Below, piece by piece: positions 43,990-53,887 of a stretch of 64,000 nucleotides of DNA (the stretch's first letter is position 1; each line of letters opens with the position of its first letter). The DNA lies in contig NC_020059.1 of the NCBI RefSeq assembly GCF_000330885.1, positions 733,001 to 797,000 of the forward strand, read 5' to 3'. Source of the DNA: Rhizobium tropici CIAT 899 (GTDB lineage Bacteria; Pseudomonadota; Alphaproteobacteria; Rhizobiales; Rhizobiaceae). The notes below the pieces were generated by a model that had not been told where the DNA came from, ran no database searches, and saw only the letters and a program-made list of their open reading frames with translations. A program made the position numbers and the translations under genes.

Positions 43990-44574
43990 ATGATGGCAAC
44001 GGTGATCTTCTTCCATTCCGTCTACGGTCTGCGCTCGCTTGAGCATGAGGCTGTCGAACGGGCGCAAGCAGCCGGGCACAAGGCTTTTGCGCCGGATCTC
44101 TATGATGGGCTGATCGCCCGATCGATCGACGAGGGCTTCGAATTCAAGGACGAGATCGGCTGGGAATCGATCTGCGAGCGCGCCGAATGGGCGCTGGCCG
44201 GGCTGCCGGCCTCGACCGTATTGGCCGGGTTTTCAATGGGAGCCGCCGTCGCTGCCAGCCTCTGGCCTAAGCGAGAAAAGACCGCCGGCATCCTGTTCTT
44301 GCATGGCATTGCCTCCATCGCCGACAATGCCCGCAAGGGCCCGCCCTTGCAGCTTCATCTGGCCGATCCCGATCCGTTTGAACCGGAGGAAGACGTTGCC
44401 GTCTGGCGGCAGGCCGTCACCAAGTCTGGCGTCGCGGCAGAGATTTTCCGGTATCCGGGCGGTGGCGGCCACCTCTATACCGATGCCAGCCTGCCCGATT
44501 ATGACGCCAAGGCCGCCGATCTCACCTGGAAACGTGTCATCGACTTCCTTGACGCCATCGATGGCAATGCGTGA
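43990..44574 (+). CDS. Dienelactone hydrolase family protein (small, cytoplasmic)
   Basis: A 194-residue alpha/beta hydrolase without a signal peptide. The nucleophile motif reads VLAGFSMGAAVAASLW, with serine in place of the usual cysteine, and the C-terminal His lies in YPGGGGHLYTD. The Asp is in LHLADPDPFEPEED. The N terminus MATVIFFHSVYGLRSLEHEAVERAQAAGHKAFAPDLYDG is typical for the family. The substrate is unknown. The start is ATG 43990 or 43993, with CAGGGA just before. Confidence 0.83.
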   Translation: MMATVIFFHSVYGLRSLEHEAVERAQAAGHKAFAPDLYDGLIARSIDEGFEFKDEIGWESICERAEWALAGLPASTVLAGFSMGAAVAASLWPKREKTAGILFLHGIASIADNARKGPPLQLHLADPDPFEPEEDVAVWRQAVTKSGVAAEIFRYPGGGGHLYTDASLPDYDAKAADLTWKRVIDFLDAIDGNA

Positions 44575-44723
44575 AATGCCTGCATCTTCACTCGCAGGAC
44601 TTGAACTGAAGATACTGCGCGCCTAGTTTAGGAGCATCGTTGATACCAACAGGATGTGTGCAGCAATGGATTCCACCTCGACCGCAATGCCGTTCAGCCT
44701 TGCCATCGAGGACATTCTTGTTC

Positions 44724-46322
44724 ATGCCTATATCCATCGTTTTATCCGATCTTTCGTGGTCCACGCCTGACGGCCGGCCGCTTCTTTCAAATCTCGATCT
44801 GAGCTTCGGCGCCGAGCGCTCCGGCCTTGTCGGACGCAACGGCGTCGGCAAGACGACGCTGATCAAGCTCATCTCCGGCGAGCTGCAGCCGCAATCCGGC
44901 AGCATCTCCTTCAATGGTCGTTTGGGCATTCTGCGCCAGAGCGTGCAAGTGCACGCCGAAGAAACCGTTGCCGATCTCTTCGGCGCGAGCGAAGCCCTTG
45001 CGGTGCTGAAGCGGGCGGAAGCCGGCGAGGCGACCAATGACGAACTCGCCTCGGCGGATTGGACACTCGAGGGGCGCATTGCCGCGGCCCTTGATCGTGT
45101 CGGGCTCGACGTCGCCCCGGAAACGCCTCTCGTGACGCTATCAGGCGGACAGCGCACGCGTTGCGGACTTGCTGCCCTCATTGTCGACGATCCCGATTTC
45201 TTGATCCTCGACGAACCCACCAATAATCTCGATCGCGACGGCCGCGACGCGGTGATCGATCTGCTCGCAGGCTGGAGGGCAGGCGCCATCGTCATCAGCC
45301 ATGACCGTGAGCTGCTCGACACCATGGATGCGATCGTCGAACTGACATCGCTCGGCGCCTCCCGCTATGGCGGCAACTGGAGCCAATATCGCGAACGGAA
45401 GGCGCTGGAGCTTTCCGCGGCCGAACATGATTTCGCCGAGGCGGAGAAGCGTGTCGCCGAAGTGGAACGAAGTGCGCAGGCCGCCGTCGAGCGGCAAGCG
45501 AGGCGGGACAAAGCCGGCCGAAAGACGGCGGCAAAGGGCGGTATTCCGCGCATCATGCTCGGCGGTTTGAAGGAGCGGGCCGAAATGACGAGCGCCGAAA
45601 AGACGCGGCTTGCCGAACGCCGCCGTGGCCAGGCCCTGCAGGATGCCGCCGCGGCTCGCGAAAAGATCGAGGTCCTGCAGCCCCTAACCGTGAAACTGCC
45701 GACATCAGGATTGCCGGCAAACAGGATCGTCCTCGGGATGGAAGGCGTCACCGCTGGCTACGAGCCAGAGCGGCCGATCCTGCGCGACTTCAATTTCATT
45801 ATGACGGGGCCGGAGCGTGTTGCCGTCACCGGGCCGAACGGCTCGGGCAAAACGACACTGCTGGCATTGGTCTCCGGCGCGCTAAAACCCGGGAGCGGCA
45901 CGGTGCGGGTCGTCCATTCCGCCCTGCTGGATCAGCGAGTGAGCCTGCTTGATCCATCCCTGTCGATCCGCGATAATTTCCGGCGGATCAACCCGGATGC
46001 GGACGAAAATGCTTGCCGAGCCGCCCTGGCCCGCTTCATGTTTCGGGCTGATGCCGCGCTGCAGATCGTCTCCAGCCTGAGCGGCGGCCAGCTTCTGCGA
46101 GCCGGACTTGCTTGTGTCCTTGGCGGCGCGGTGCCGCCTTCACTGCTGATCCTCGATGAACCAACCAATCATCTGGATATCGACTCCATCGCCGCGGTTG
46201 AAGCTGGGCTTCGGGCCTATGACGGCGCGCTTCTGGTTGTCAGTCACGACGAGGTGTTTCTCAACAATATCGGCATAGAGAGACGGCTCGAATTGCCTGC
46301 CCGAGCCGTCTCGGATCGATGA
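44724..46322 (+). CDS. ABC-F family ATPase
   Basis: A 532-residue soluble protein with two ABC domains and no membrane segments. The first Walker A is GRNGVGKTTL with signature LSGGQRTRC and Walker B FLILDEPTNNLD; the second is GPNGSGKTTL with LSGGQLLRAG and LLILDEPTNHLD. A charged linker connects them (about residues 210-290, VAEVERSAQAAVERQARRDKAGRK). ABC-F proteins act on the ribosome, as translation factors or antibiotic-resistance proteins. This one resembles the Uup/YheS-like group by layout only. The ATG at 44724 has a distant GAGGA; a longer reading from 44640 is not favoured. Confidence 0.88.
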   Translation: MPISIVLSDLSWSTPDGRPLLSNLDLSFGAERSGLVGRNGVGKTTLIKLISGELQPQSGSISFNGRLGILRQSVQVHAEETVADLFGASEALAVLKRAEAGEATNDELASADWTLEGRIAAALDRVGLDVAPETPLVTLSGGQRTRCGLAALIVDDPDFLILDEPTNNLDRDGRDAVIDLLAGWRAGAIVISHDRELLDTMDAIVELTSLGASRYGGNWSQYRERKALELSAAEHDFAEAEKRVAEVERSAQAAVERQARRDKAGRKTAAKGGIPRIMLGGLKERAEMTSAEKTRLAERRRGQALQDAAAAREKIEVLQPLTVKLPTSGLPANRIVLGMEGVTAGYEPERPILRDFNFIMTGPERVAVTGPNGSGKTTLLALVSGALKPGSGTVRVVHSALLDQRVSLLDPSLSIRDNFRRINPDADENACRAALARFMFRADAALQIVSSLSGGQLLRAGLACVLGGAVPPSLLILDEPTNHLDIDSIAAVEAGLRAYDGALLVVSHDEVFLNNIGIERRLELPARAVSDR

Positions 46323-46331
46323 GGAGGCGCC

Positions 46332-47210
46332 TCAGGCGTGGCTGGTGCTGGCGATGCGATCGAGTTCTGCGATCGCATCCTCCGGCAGCTTGAGTTCAGC
46401 GGCCGCAATATTTTGCTTGAGATGCGCAGGCGACGAGGTGCCTGGGATGAGCAGGATATTCGGCGCGCGCTGCAGCAACCAGGCAAGCGCCACCTGCATT
46501 GGCGTCGCATTCAACCGGGCAGCGACATCGGAAAGCGCCGAGGATTGCAGCGGTGTGAACCCACCGAGCGGGAAGAAGGGCACATAGGCGATGCCGTCGC
46601 GTTCCAGTTCATCGACCAGTGCATCATCCGTGCGCTGCGCCAGATTGTAGAGGTTCTGCACGCAGACGATCTCGGTAATCCTGCGCCCTTCGGCGATCTG
46701 GCTTCGCGTGACGTTGCTGAGCCCGATGTGACGCACCAGACCCTGCCGCTTGAGCTCTGCAAGGGCGGTTAGCGGTGCCTCGATCGAACCCTCGGTCGGG
46801 TGATGCGGATTGATCATGACACGAAGGTTCACGACATCGAGCACCTCAAGCTGCAGATTGCTTAGATTGTCGTGCACCGCCTGCTTCAGCTCATCGGCGG
46901 AAAAGGCCGGCAGCCAGGAGGCATCAGCGCCGCGCCGCGCGCCGATTTTGGTGACGATGACGAGATCGTCTCGATAGGGATGGAGCGCTTCCCGGATCAG
47001 CCGGTTGGTCACATGCGGACCGTAGAAATCGCTGGTATCGATATGGTCGACTCCGGAGGCGATGGCTTCGCGCAGAACCGTGAGTGCCGTCTCGTGGTCC
47101 TTCGGCGGGCCGAACACGCCGGGGCCTGCAAGCTGCATGGCGCCGTAGCCGAGCCTTTTGACCTTGAGGTTACCGAGAGTGAAGCTGCCGGATTGATCGA
47201 TGCTGGACAT
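46332..47210 (-). CDS. Aldo/keto reductase
   Basis: A 292-residue NADPH-dependent reductase with a TIM-barrel fold. Catalytic marks are DHIDTSDFYGPHVTNRLIREAL (Asp and Tyr) and VIVTKIGARRG (Lys); the nucleotide-binding end is LLQRAPNILLIPGTSSPAHLKQNI. It belongs to the bacterial oxidoreductase group that includes YajO/PLP-like enzymes, which reduce small aldehydes and ketones. AAAGGAGAT precedes the ATG. It converges with the ABC-F gene, with nine bases between the stops. Confidence 0.9.
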   Translation of the reverse strand: MSSIDQSGSFTLGNLKVKRLGYGAMQLAGPGVFGPPKDHETALTVLREAIASGVDHIDTSDFYGPHVTNRLIREALHPYRDDLVIVTKIGARRGADASWLPAFSADELKQAVHDNLSNLQLEVLDVVNLRVMINPHHPTEGSIEAPLTALAELKRQGLVRHIGLSNVTRSQIAEGRRITEIVCVQNLYNLAQRTDDALVDELERDGIAYVPFFPLGGFTPLQSSALSDVAARLNATPMQVALAWLLQRAPNILLIPGTSSPAHLKQNIAAAELKLPEDAIAELDRIASTSHA

Positions 47211-47332
47211 GGCTATCTCCTTTTCAAGATGAAATAAGAAATAGGCTCAGTCTTAGTGTGTGATAATCGGGTGCAATCCGCACGGCCTGTGCGGAATTGC
47301 GAACAATAAAACGGAATACGACCAGCCGAGCG

Positions 47333-48202
47333 TCACTTCCGTTCCGGCGCTGGCTTATCCTCGGTCTTCAAATAGCTGTCGAAGATCGCTTCCATGTTCT
47401 TTTGATAATTCTTCTGCACTTCGAGGCCGCTGTCGAACATGGCGTTGAACATCTCGGTATAAGCAGCCATGTCGATGCCGGCGGCAGGCTTGGCCTTCGG
47501 CTCTTCCTTCGGCGGCTCTGCCGGCATCGGGAAGTTCTTCATCATGTCCTGGAACGCCTTGGCGAAGGGATTGTCGAAGAAAGGATTGGTCGGCGCCGGC
47601 TTCTCGCGCTTGACCGCATCGGCGCCGAACATCAGCTCCATCGCCTGGGTGAAAGGATTGTCGAAGATGCTCGCCTGCGGCGTCGGCTGCTGCTTGGGCG
47701 CAAAGCCGATGCTCTGCAGCCAGCCCTGCATCATTTCGCCCATATCGGTGTTGAGAAAGGGATTGGTCATTTGCGGGATTTGGCCGCTTGTTTCCTTGAA
47801 CAGGCCGCCCATTAGGGTATCAGCCATAGCGGGCAACATGCGCTTGTAGATTTCCTGCCCGATGCCGGTCATCTGCGCTGCCTGCGCCGCGATCGCGCGG
47901 GAAACGTCTTTGGAACCGAACAGCCGTCCGAGCACCGCATTGCCGTCGGCAATGCCCTCGGGCGTAAAGGCCTTGGTCATATCCTCGAAATATTTAGCAT
48001 AGGAGCCCGAGCTGATGTCCTGCATCACGCCCAGGAAATTATAGGGATCGGTGGCGCTGCGCTTGAAGCCGGAGGAAAAGGCCGGCATCAGCGCGGCCAT
48101 CGCCTTCGCCGCCTGCTCCTGCGCAAGACTGAACTGCTTGGCCATGGCCTCCGTGGCGGCGCCATTCTGTGCCTGCATCATCATGTCGAAGAGTGGCAGC
48201 AT
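47333..48202 (-). CDS. DUF937-like protein
   Basis: A 289-residue protein rich in Met, Ala, Phe and Gln. The first 100 residues (LFDMMMQAQNGAATEAMAKQFSLAQEQAAKAMAALMPAFSSGFKRSA) match the DUF937/YidB-like pattern. The rest is low-complexity with repeated NPF segments (NPFLNTDMGEMM, DNPFTQAMELM, NPFFDNPFAKAFQDMM), then a proline/lysine-rich stretch and a final helix. The NPF repeats are unusual and may be interaction motifs. No signal peptide is evident. GGGAAAGGGA precedes the ATG; a RIME1-like element lies just upstream. Confidence 0.75.
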   Translation of the reverse strand: MLPLFDMMMQAQNGAATEAMAKQFSLAQEQAAKAMAALMPAFSSGFKRSATDPYNFLGVMQDISSGSYAKYFEDMTKAFTPEGIADGNAVLGRLFGSKDVSRAIAAQAAQMTGIGQEIYKRMLPAMADTLMGGLFKETSGQIPQMTNPFLNTDMGEMMQGWLQSIGFAPKQQPTPQASIFDNPFTQAMELMFGADAVKREKPAPTNPFFDNPFAKAFQDMMKNFPMPAEPPKEEPKAKPAAGIDMAAYTEMFNAMFDSGLEVQKNYQKNMEAIFDSYLKTEDKPAPERK

Positions 48203-48220
48203 CGAAGTCCCTTTCCCCGC

Positions 48221-48336
48221 TAGAGCGTGATGCCGAAAAGTGTAGGCGGTTTTCGGATGACATCACGCTCTACTTCTTTGATTCTAGAGCGGATTCAGAT
48301 TTTAGGTCGATTCGACCTAAAATCATCCGGCTCTAG
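48221..48336. repeat. RIME1-like element, copy A
   Basis: Two large palindromes side by side make about 115 bp. The first pairs TAGAGCGTGATG (48221-48232) with CATCACGCTCTA (48261-48272), with inner arms CCGAAAA and TTTTCGG. The second pairs CTAGAGC (48284-48290) with GCTCTAG, enclosing the inner hairpin TTTTAGGTCG/CGACCTAAAA. Copy B at 57659-57773 is inverted. Confidence 0.92.
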
Positions 48337-48450
48337 GAGGCCGCTTCGGAATCACGCGGCGCTTGCTTAAAGCAGTATAGCGGGAAAAAAGGGTGCGCCT
48401 ACCGGTTTCTGTTCCGGCTCGACCGGGTAACGACAGCAGGCAATCGCCTA

Positions 48451-49824
48451 TCAATACTGATATTCCTCGAAGATCGGTTCGACAGACTGGTTCCAGCGGC
48501 CATTGTAGAGCATCAGCAGATCGTCAGCGAGCGTACCCTTCTTGGCAAGCACCTCGTCGAGCGGCGAAAGGAAGACGGTTTCGTCCTGGCCGTCGCCATT
48601 CAAGCGATTGCGGTTCTTCAGGCCAAGGCGCGAAATGCCGACCACTTCGCGTGCAATATCAAGCAGACCGTGGCCCTTGATGGAAGCCTTCAAGCCCTGC
48701 GCCGGCACCGCATCACGCAGTGCGTTGACCTCCTGGAAGTTCCAGTCCTTGGTCAGCTCGTCGGCCGCCGTCAGCGCCTCTTCGTCATAGAGCAGGCCGA
48801 CCCAGAAGGCCGGCAACGCACAGATGCGGCGCCACGGGCCACCATCTGCGCCGCGCATTTCGAGGAAGCGCTTGAGGCGAACGTCCGGGAAGAGCGTCGA
48901 GAGATGGTTCGTCCAGTCACCCATCGTCGGTTCCCAGTCGGCGATTTCGCCCTTCAGCGCTCCATCCATGAACTGGCGGAAGGTGACATGCGTACAGTCG
49001 TGATAACGGCCGTCGCGAACGACGAAATACATGGGAACGTCGAGCGCCCACTTCACATAGTCTTCGAAGCCGAAATCGTCGCGGAACGTGAAATCGAGCA
49101 GGCCGCCGCGGCGGTTGTCAGTATCTTTCCAGATTTCGCCGCGCCAGGAGGAAAGCCCGTTCGGCTTGCCCTCAGTGAAGGGAGAGGAGGCAAAGAGCGC
49201 CGTTGCCAGCGACTGCAGTTTCATCGACACGCGCATCTTGCGGCGCATATCCGCTTCCGAGGAAAAGTCGAGATTCACCTGGATGGTGCAGGTGCGATAC
49301 ATCATATCGAGACCCATGGTGCCGACCTTCGGCATGTAGCGGGTCATGATGTCGTAGCGCGATTTCGGCATGCGCGGCGTTTCGGCAAGGGTCCACTTCG
49401 GGCTGCCGCCGACACCGAGGAAGCGGATGCCCATCGGTTCGGCGATCTCGCGCACCGTCGCCAGATGATTGTTGGATTCCTTGCAGGTCTGGTGGATGGT
49501 TTCGAGCGGCGCGCCGGAAAGCTCGAACTGGCCGCCCGGCTCGATCGAGATCGCGCCCATGCCCGTGGGTTCGCCGAGCCCGATGATGTTGTCGCCATCC
49601 ATGATCGGATCCCAGCCGCACTTCTTCTGCAGTCCCGTGAGGAGCGCGGAAATGCTGGCTTCGCCGAAATAGGGGACCGGGCTGTTGTCGGCGCGGAAAA
49701 ACACGAATTTCTCGTGCTCGGTGCCGATGCGGAATTTCTCCTTCGGCTTGTTGCCGGCAGCCAGATAGGCCGTCATTTCCGAGACCGAGGAGAGCGGAGT
49801 CTGGTCGGTGGTATCGCGCGCCAT
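48451..49824 (-). CDS. gshA: Glutamate--cysteine ligase
   Basis: A 457-residue cytoplasmic enzyme of the plant/alphaproteobacterial GCL class, which makes gamma-glutamylcysteine for glutathione. Typical segments are FRIGTEHEKFVF near the N terminus, MGAISIEPGGQFELSG (glutamate and ATP contacts), CTIQVNLDFSSEADMRRKMRV, GRYHDCTHVTFRQFM and FLEMRGADGGPWRRICALPAFWVGLLYD. The length is standard and AAGGTAAT precedes the ATG. Glutathione supports rhizobial stress resistance and symbiosis. The gshB gene is not in the window. Confidence 0.95.
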   Translation of the reverse strand: MARDTTDQTPLSSVSEMTAYLAAGNKPKEKFRIGTEHEKFVFFRADNSPVPYFGEASISALLTGLQKKCGWDPIMDGDNIIGLGEPTGMGAISIEPGGQFELSGAPLETIHQTCKESNNHLATVREIAEPMGIRFLGVGGSPKWTLAETPRMPKSRYDIMTRYMPKVGTMGLDMMYRTCTIQVNLDFSSEADMRRKMRVSMKLQSLATALFASSPFTEGKPNGLSSWRGEIWKDTDNRRGGLLDFTFRDDFGFEDYVKWALDVPMYFVVRDGRYHDCTHVTFRQFMDGALKGEIADWEPTMGDWTNHLSTLFPDVRLKRFLEMRGADGGPWRRICALPAFWVGLLYDEEALTAADELTKDWNFQEVNALRDAVPAQGLKASIKGHGLLDIAREVVGISRLGLKNRNRLNGDGQDETVFLSPLDEVLAKKGTLADDLLMLYNGRWNQSVEPIFEEYQY

Positions 49825-50067
49825 GGTATTACCTTAGATCTCGGAGAAGAGCCCGCGCCAGCCGCAGGTCAATTGGAGGGTGATTGACGCGGATTGACGT
49901 ACGGCGCAAGTGAATTTCTTTCAAGGGTCGTTCAAAAAAATAGGATTTCATGTCTCGCAAGTGCATCACGCCAGTGGCTGACACAAGCATATTTGCACAA
50001 GCGTTCAAGACGCTTCTCTATTCACGCCGCTAGTTTTGCTTCCACTGACATCAAGCGGAGCACATCG

Positions 50068-50682
50068 ATGAACGGTCCGAACGCCCTTTACTATTCCATA
50101 CTGTCACTGCTGCTTGCTTCGGTGATCATCATGGGCAGCCCAGGTCCGTCCACGATCAGCGCGACGGCGATGGGCGCCGCTTACGGTTTCAGGCGGTCGC
50201 TCGCTTACGTTTCCGGTCTCATCGCAGGCACCGTAGCGGTCTTGCTGGCCGTCGCCGCCGGCGTCGTTGCGATTCTGCTGTCCGTGCCCCACGGCGCATT
50301 GCTGCTGACGGTGGTTTCCGCTGTCTATATCCTCTACCTCGCCTTCAAGATCGCCACGGCGCCGCCGCTGTCTCGCCGCGACGATCACGTTGCGGCGCCT
50401 GCCTTTTCTGGCGGTTTCCTGCTCGCCGTCGCCAATCCCAAGGCCTATCTGGCGATTGCAGCCGTCTTTGCCAGCGTCAGCCTGTTTCAGGATCGGCGGC
50501 TGCTCGACGCCACCGTCAAGATCGCGCTGCTCACGGCCATGATCGTGGCCATTCACATGGCGTGGCTCTTTGTCGGTGCTTCCCTATCCCGTTTCCTCCG
50601 AGATCCGAAGATCTCGCGGATCGTCAACATCTCGCTCGCAATCCTGCTGGTCGTTGCGACCATTGTTGCCCTCTTGGAGTAA
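50068..50682 (+). CDS. LysE-family amino-acid exporter
   Basis: A 204-residue membrane protein with about six hydrophobic segments. The family marks are the N-terminal SPGPSTISATAMGAAYGFRRSLAYVSGLIAG and the central GGFLLAVANPKAYLAIAAVF, which correspond to the LysE/RhtB pattern with its conserved GPG and NPKA motifs. It probably exports an amino acid or homoserine-like compound; the substrate is not readable. The ATG at 50068 follows GCGGAGCA; a reading from 49894 adds residues with no relation to the family. It converges with rsmE, four bases between stops. Confidence 0.88.
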   Translation: MNGPNALYYSILSLLLASVIIMGSPGPSTISATAMGAAYGFRRSLAYVSGLIAGTVAVLLAVAAGVVAILLSVPHGALLLTVVSAVYILYLAFKIATAPPLSRRDDHVAAPAFSGGFLLAVANPKAYLAIAAVFASVSLFQDRRLLDATVKIALLTAMIVAIHMAWLFVGASLSRFLRDPKISRIVNISLAILLVVATIVALLE

Positions 50683-50686
50683 AGGG

Positions 50687-51424
50687 TCAGTTCCAGTCGC
50701 CGATTGCGGCCTGGATTACCGCCATGGCGGCAACGGCGGCCGTATCGGCGCGCAGGATGCGCGGGCCGAGCGGAATGGCCGTGACGAAATCGAGGTCGCG
50801 CAGCAGCGCACGCTCCTCTTCCGAAAAGCCGCCTTCGGGGCCGACCAGCAGCGCCAGATGTTTTTCCTTTACCTGCGTCAGCAGCGGCAGCGGATTTTGT
50901 CCGGCATCGCCTTCGTCGCAATAGATGATGCGGCGCTCGTGCGGCCAGCTTGCTAGCAGATCGGTAAGCTTAACCGGCTCGGCGACGTCGGGAATGCCAA
51001 GAATGCCGCATTGCTCGGCAGCCTCGATGACATTGGCCCTGACCTTGTCGAGATTGGTGATCTTCCCTTGCACATGCTGTGTCATGACCGGCTGCAGCAG
51101 CCCGGCACCCATCTCCACCGCCTTTTGAACGAGGTAGTCGAGGCGCCCAACCTTCAGCGGCGCGAAGAGATAATGCAAATCGGACGGGGCAGGCTGCGGC
51201 CGCGTTTCCTCCAGTGGCGTCAGCAGAATGCGCTTGCGAGAGGGGAAGGAGACGCCGGCTTTCCATTCGCCATCGCGGCCGTTGAAGATCAGGAGCTCGG
51301 CGCCATTGTCCATGCGCAGCACGTTGGCGAGATAGTTGAACTGATCATGGTCCGTCTCGATAGCGGCACCTGCCTTGATGTCGGACGTCACATACAGCCT
51401 CTGCATGCGGAAATTGGCGCGCAT
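50687..51424 (-). CDS. rsmE: 16S rRNA (uracil-1498-N3)-methyltransferase
   Basis: A 245-residue SPOUT-class methyltransferase that modifies U1498 of 16S rRNA. The N-terminal PUA-like part begins MRLYVT-like ([17 protein letters not shown]) and contains [10 protein letters not shown]. The C-terminal knot carries [16 protein letters not shown] and [13 protein letters not shown], the SAM-binding trefoil elements. The ATG at 51424 has GGGGATC nearby; residues upstream to 51538 are not family-like. A palindromic repeat (51458-51497) separates it from the upstream pit gene on the same strand. Confidence 0.93.
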   Translation of the reverse strand: MRANFRMQRLYVTSDIKAGAAIETDHDQFNYLANVLRMDNGAELLIFNGRDGEWKAGVSFPSRKRILLTPLEETRPQPAPSDLHYLFAPLKVGRLDYLVQKAVEMGAGLLQPVMTQHVQGKITNLDKVRANVIEAAEQCGILGIPDVAEPVKLTDLLASWPHERRIIYCDEGDAGQNPLPLLTQVKEKHLALLVGPEGGFSEEERALLRDLDFVTAIPLGPRILRADTAAVAAMAVIQAAIGDWN

Positions 51425-51457
51425 GGATGATCCCCGGAATTGCTTAGAACAATGAGA

Positions 51458-51497
51458 TAGAGCGGTTCGAAGACCCGGTGGGAACCGAACCGCTCTA
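51458..51497. repeat. Palindrome between pit and rsmE carrying the pit stop codon
   Basis: Perfect 12-base arms TAGAGCGGTTCG and CGAACCGCTCTA enclose a 16-base loop. The right arm contains the pit stop codon (read as TAG at 51497-51495 on the minus strand). It may be a terminator for pit or a member of the TAGAGC repeat family. Confidence 0.8.
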
Positions 51498-53030
51498 AAT
51501 GAAGAGCGCGACCATAACCCAATAAACGACGGCAGCAAGCAGGGCTGCGACCGGCACGGTGATTGCCCAGGCGGCGATGATGGTCATGAAATGCGAGCGG
51601 CGCACGAGCCGGCGGCGATGAACCTCATCGGGATTGCGCTCATCGGTGGCTTCCGGCTCACTCCAGGGTATGCCCGCCGCTTCGGCCTTTTTGCGCATAT
51701 AGTCAAATCGCCGCTTGGAACGGACGGTGGACCACTCGCGAAAGAAGCCGACGCCGAAGACTGCGCCAACGGTAATGTGGGTCGAACTCACCGGGAAGCC
51801 GAACCAGGCGGCCACGATGACGGTGAGGGCTGCAGACACGGCGACGCAATAGGCCCGCATCGGATTGAGTTTGGTGATCTGCTCGCCGAGAAGACGAATA
51901 AGCCGCGGGCCGTAAAGCAGAACGCCGACGGAGATGCCGCAGCCGCCGATCATGACCACCCAGAAGGGTGCCTTCTGGGTGGTCGTTTCAGCGAAGACGT
52001 TCAGCGAGCCGCCAAGCCCGATATCGCGGACGATCGCGGCCAGCGGCCCGATCGCGTTGGCGACGTCGTTGGCGCCATGCGCGAAGGACATCAGGGCTGC
52101 CGAACAGATCAACGGCAGGCGAAAAAGCTTGCGCAGCGAGCTATTCTTGTTTTCCAGCCCGACCGATTGCGCTTTTACCAGCGGCCGTGCCCCGAGCCAG
52201 ACGATGATGCCGACCGCGAGGCCGATCGTCAGATTGAGGATACTGGGTATCGCGCCTTTGGGTTCGAGCTGGACTACGAGATAACCTGAAAAGGCACCGG
52301 CCATCAGCCCGATCAGGATGGGAATCCAGTATCTGGCGGCGGCGATCTTGTCGTCGCGATAGATGATGCAGGTCTCGATGAAATAGAGGATGCCGGCGGC
52401 GATGGCACCGCCGAGAAAGGGAGTTACAACCCAGCCTGCGGAAATGGCCGCCAGCGTGTTCCAGTTCACGAGCTCCGGGCCGACGGCTGCGGCTCCCGCG
52501 CCGACGACGGCTCCGACGATCGTATGCGTGGTCGAAACGGGCGCTTTCCGCCAGGTGGCGAAATTGATCCACAGGGCTGCGGCGAGAAGTGCCGCCATCA
52601 TCAGCCAGGCAAGCTTGCCGACACTGATGATGCGGTTGGTGTCGACGATATGGGTCGAGATCGTGTTGATGACCGGGCCGCCGGCGATCGTCGCGCCGAG
52701 AATCTCGAAAATCGCCGCCATGACGAGCGCCTGCGTCATGGTGATCGCGCGCGCGCCAACCGCCGCACCGACATTGTTGGCGACGTCTTTCGCGCCGATG
52801 TTCATGGCCATGTAGCCGGCAAGCGCCACCGCGGCAAAGATCAGCGTGGCCCCCGGTTGATCGAGCACGTAGATACCGGCAAAGACCATGGCGAGGCCGA
52901 GAAAGATCAGGCCGATGCCCGGCGCCACCAGGCGCCTCGTGACGTGATGGGTCGCATCCTCGACATAGGTGAATTTGTCGAGGTCCTTGTCGAGCGTCCT
53001 TTTTGCAGGCGTGGCCGGTCGGTCGGGCAT
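51495..53030 (-). CDS. pit: Inorganic phosphate transporter, Pit type
   Basis: A 511-residue inner-membrane permease for metal-phosphate in symport with protons, the low-affinity phosphate uptake route. The two PHO4 half-repeats are visible: [32 protein letters not shown] in the first and [18 protein letters not shown] in the second, each with the conserved Asn-Asp-V-A-N core. [16 protein letters not shown] and [13 protein letters not shown] complete the pairs. The N terminus has a 45-residue cytoplasmic extension. AGGGA precedes the ATG. No pitA-associated phoU-like gene is adjacent. Confidence 0.95.
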   Translation of the reverse strand: MPDRPATPAKRTLDKDLDKFTYVEDATHHVTRRLVAPGIGLIFLGLAMVFAGIYVLDQPGATLIFAAVALAGYMAMNIGAKDVANNVGAAVGARAITMTQALVMAAIFEILGATIAGGPVINTISTHIVDTNRIISVGKLAWLMMAALLAAALWINFATWRKAPVSTTHTIVGAVVGAGAAAVGPELVNWNTLAAISAGWVVTPFLGGAIAAGILYFIETCIIYRDDKIAAARYWIPILIGLMAGAFSGYLVVQLEPKGAIPSILNLTIGLAVGIIVWLGARPLVKAQSVGLENKNSSLRKLFRLPLICSAALMSFAHGANDVANAIGPLAAIVRDIGLGGSLNVFAETTTQKAPFWVVMIGGCGISVGVLLYGPRLIRLLGEQITKLNPMRAYCVAVSAALTVIVAAWFGFPVSSTHITVGAVFGVGFFREWSTVRSKRRFDYMRKKAEAAGIPWSEPEATDERNPDEVHRRRLVRRSHFMTIIAAWAITVPVAALLAAVVYWVMVALFI

Positions 53031-53126
53031 TCAATTCCCTGGATCAAAACTCTCCTATTGCGCTGACCGATGAGGCGCGCAATATCTGCCAGGGACACTG
53101 GCACAGTTTTTTGTGACGAATGTGGC

Positions 53127-53636
53127 TTATTTCGCCTGGATCGCAGCGGAAGCTGCCGTCATCCGCTGGGCGAAGGCAAGAATGAGATCGTGCAGCTCCG
53201 GTTCGCGAACACGTTCGGCGGCTTCCTCGAAGGGGACCCACTCCATGGAGCGCTCGCCCTTTTCCTTGAAGTTCTTGACGAGTTCGCTGACTTCGAGGGC
53301 ATAGACCTGTACCCGGCACGGCACCTGGATGCCGTCCTTCAGCAGCTTGTCATAGCCGAACGAGCCGAGCGGCTCGGTTTCCACCACGCCGCGCACGCCG
53401 GCCTCTTCATAGGCCTCACGGGCGGCGACCTCGTGGGAGAGCTTGCCCGGCATCGGCCATCCCTTGGGGATGACCCAGCGACCGGTGTCGCGGCTGGTCA
53501 GCAACAGCATCTCAAATTGACCCGTCTTCTTCTTCACCCGATAGCAGAGCGCAGCATATTGCTGTCGCGGCGGACGCCGAAACATGAGTTGCACATCATT
53601 TGCTATACGGCTGAGAAAGGCCAATTGTCGGTTCAC
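53127..53636 (-). CDS. NUDIX hydrolase
   Basis: A 169-residue cytoplasmic pyrophosphatase. The Nudix box reads GWPMPGKLSHEVAAREAYEEAGV (within residues 60-83), matching G-x5-E-x7-R-E-U-x-E-E-x-G-U. QYAALCYRVKKK is the beta-strand before it. The subgroup resembles diphosphoinositol-polyphosphate-type Nudix proteins, but the substrate cannot be read. The start is a GTG at 53636; an internal ATG at 53585 is possible but lacks a ribosome site. It is downstream of an AT-rich region, divergent from a LysR gene. Confidence 0.87.
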   Translation of the reverse strand: MNRQLAFLSRIANDVQLMFRRPPRQQYAALCYRVKKKTGQFEMLLLTSRDTGRWVIPKGWPMPGKLSHEVAAREAYEEAGVRGVVETEPLGSFGYDKLLKDGIQVPCRVQVYALEVSELVKNFKEKGERSMEWVPFEEAAERVREPELHDLILAFAQRMTAASAAIQAK

Positions 53637-53887
53637 CTTTAAGAGTTGGAGTGTCGGCTTGATTCTATATTATCACTTTGGGGAAAAATTTTGCGTTCCA
53701 CAGAGCGCTATATGGTATTTCCCCACATATTTATTGAGTGCTACGTAGATAAAAATACAAAGTTTTGCCTTCTGATATTCGCCAACGCTTATGCTGAAAG
53801 CGACATTCCGCAGCGTTTCCGTGCCGCATATGGCGCAATTGCTTGGATGTGGCTGCTATCGTTTTGGAAAGAGAGAAAAAATTTATT

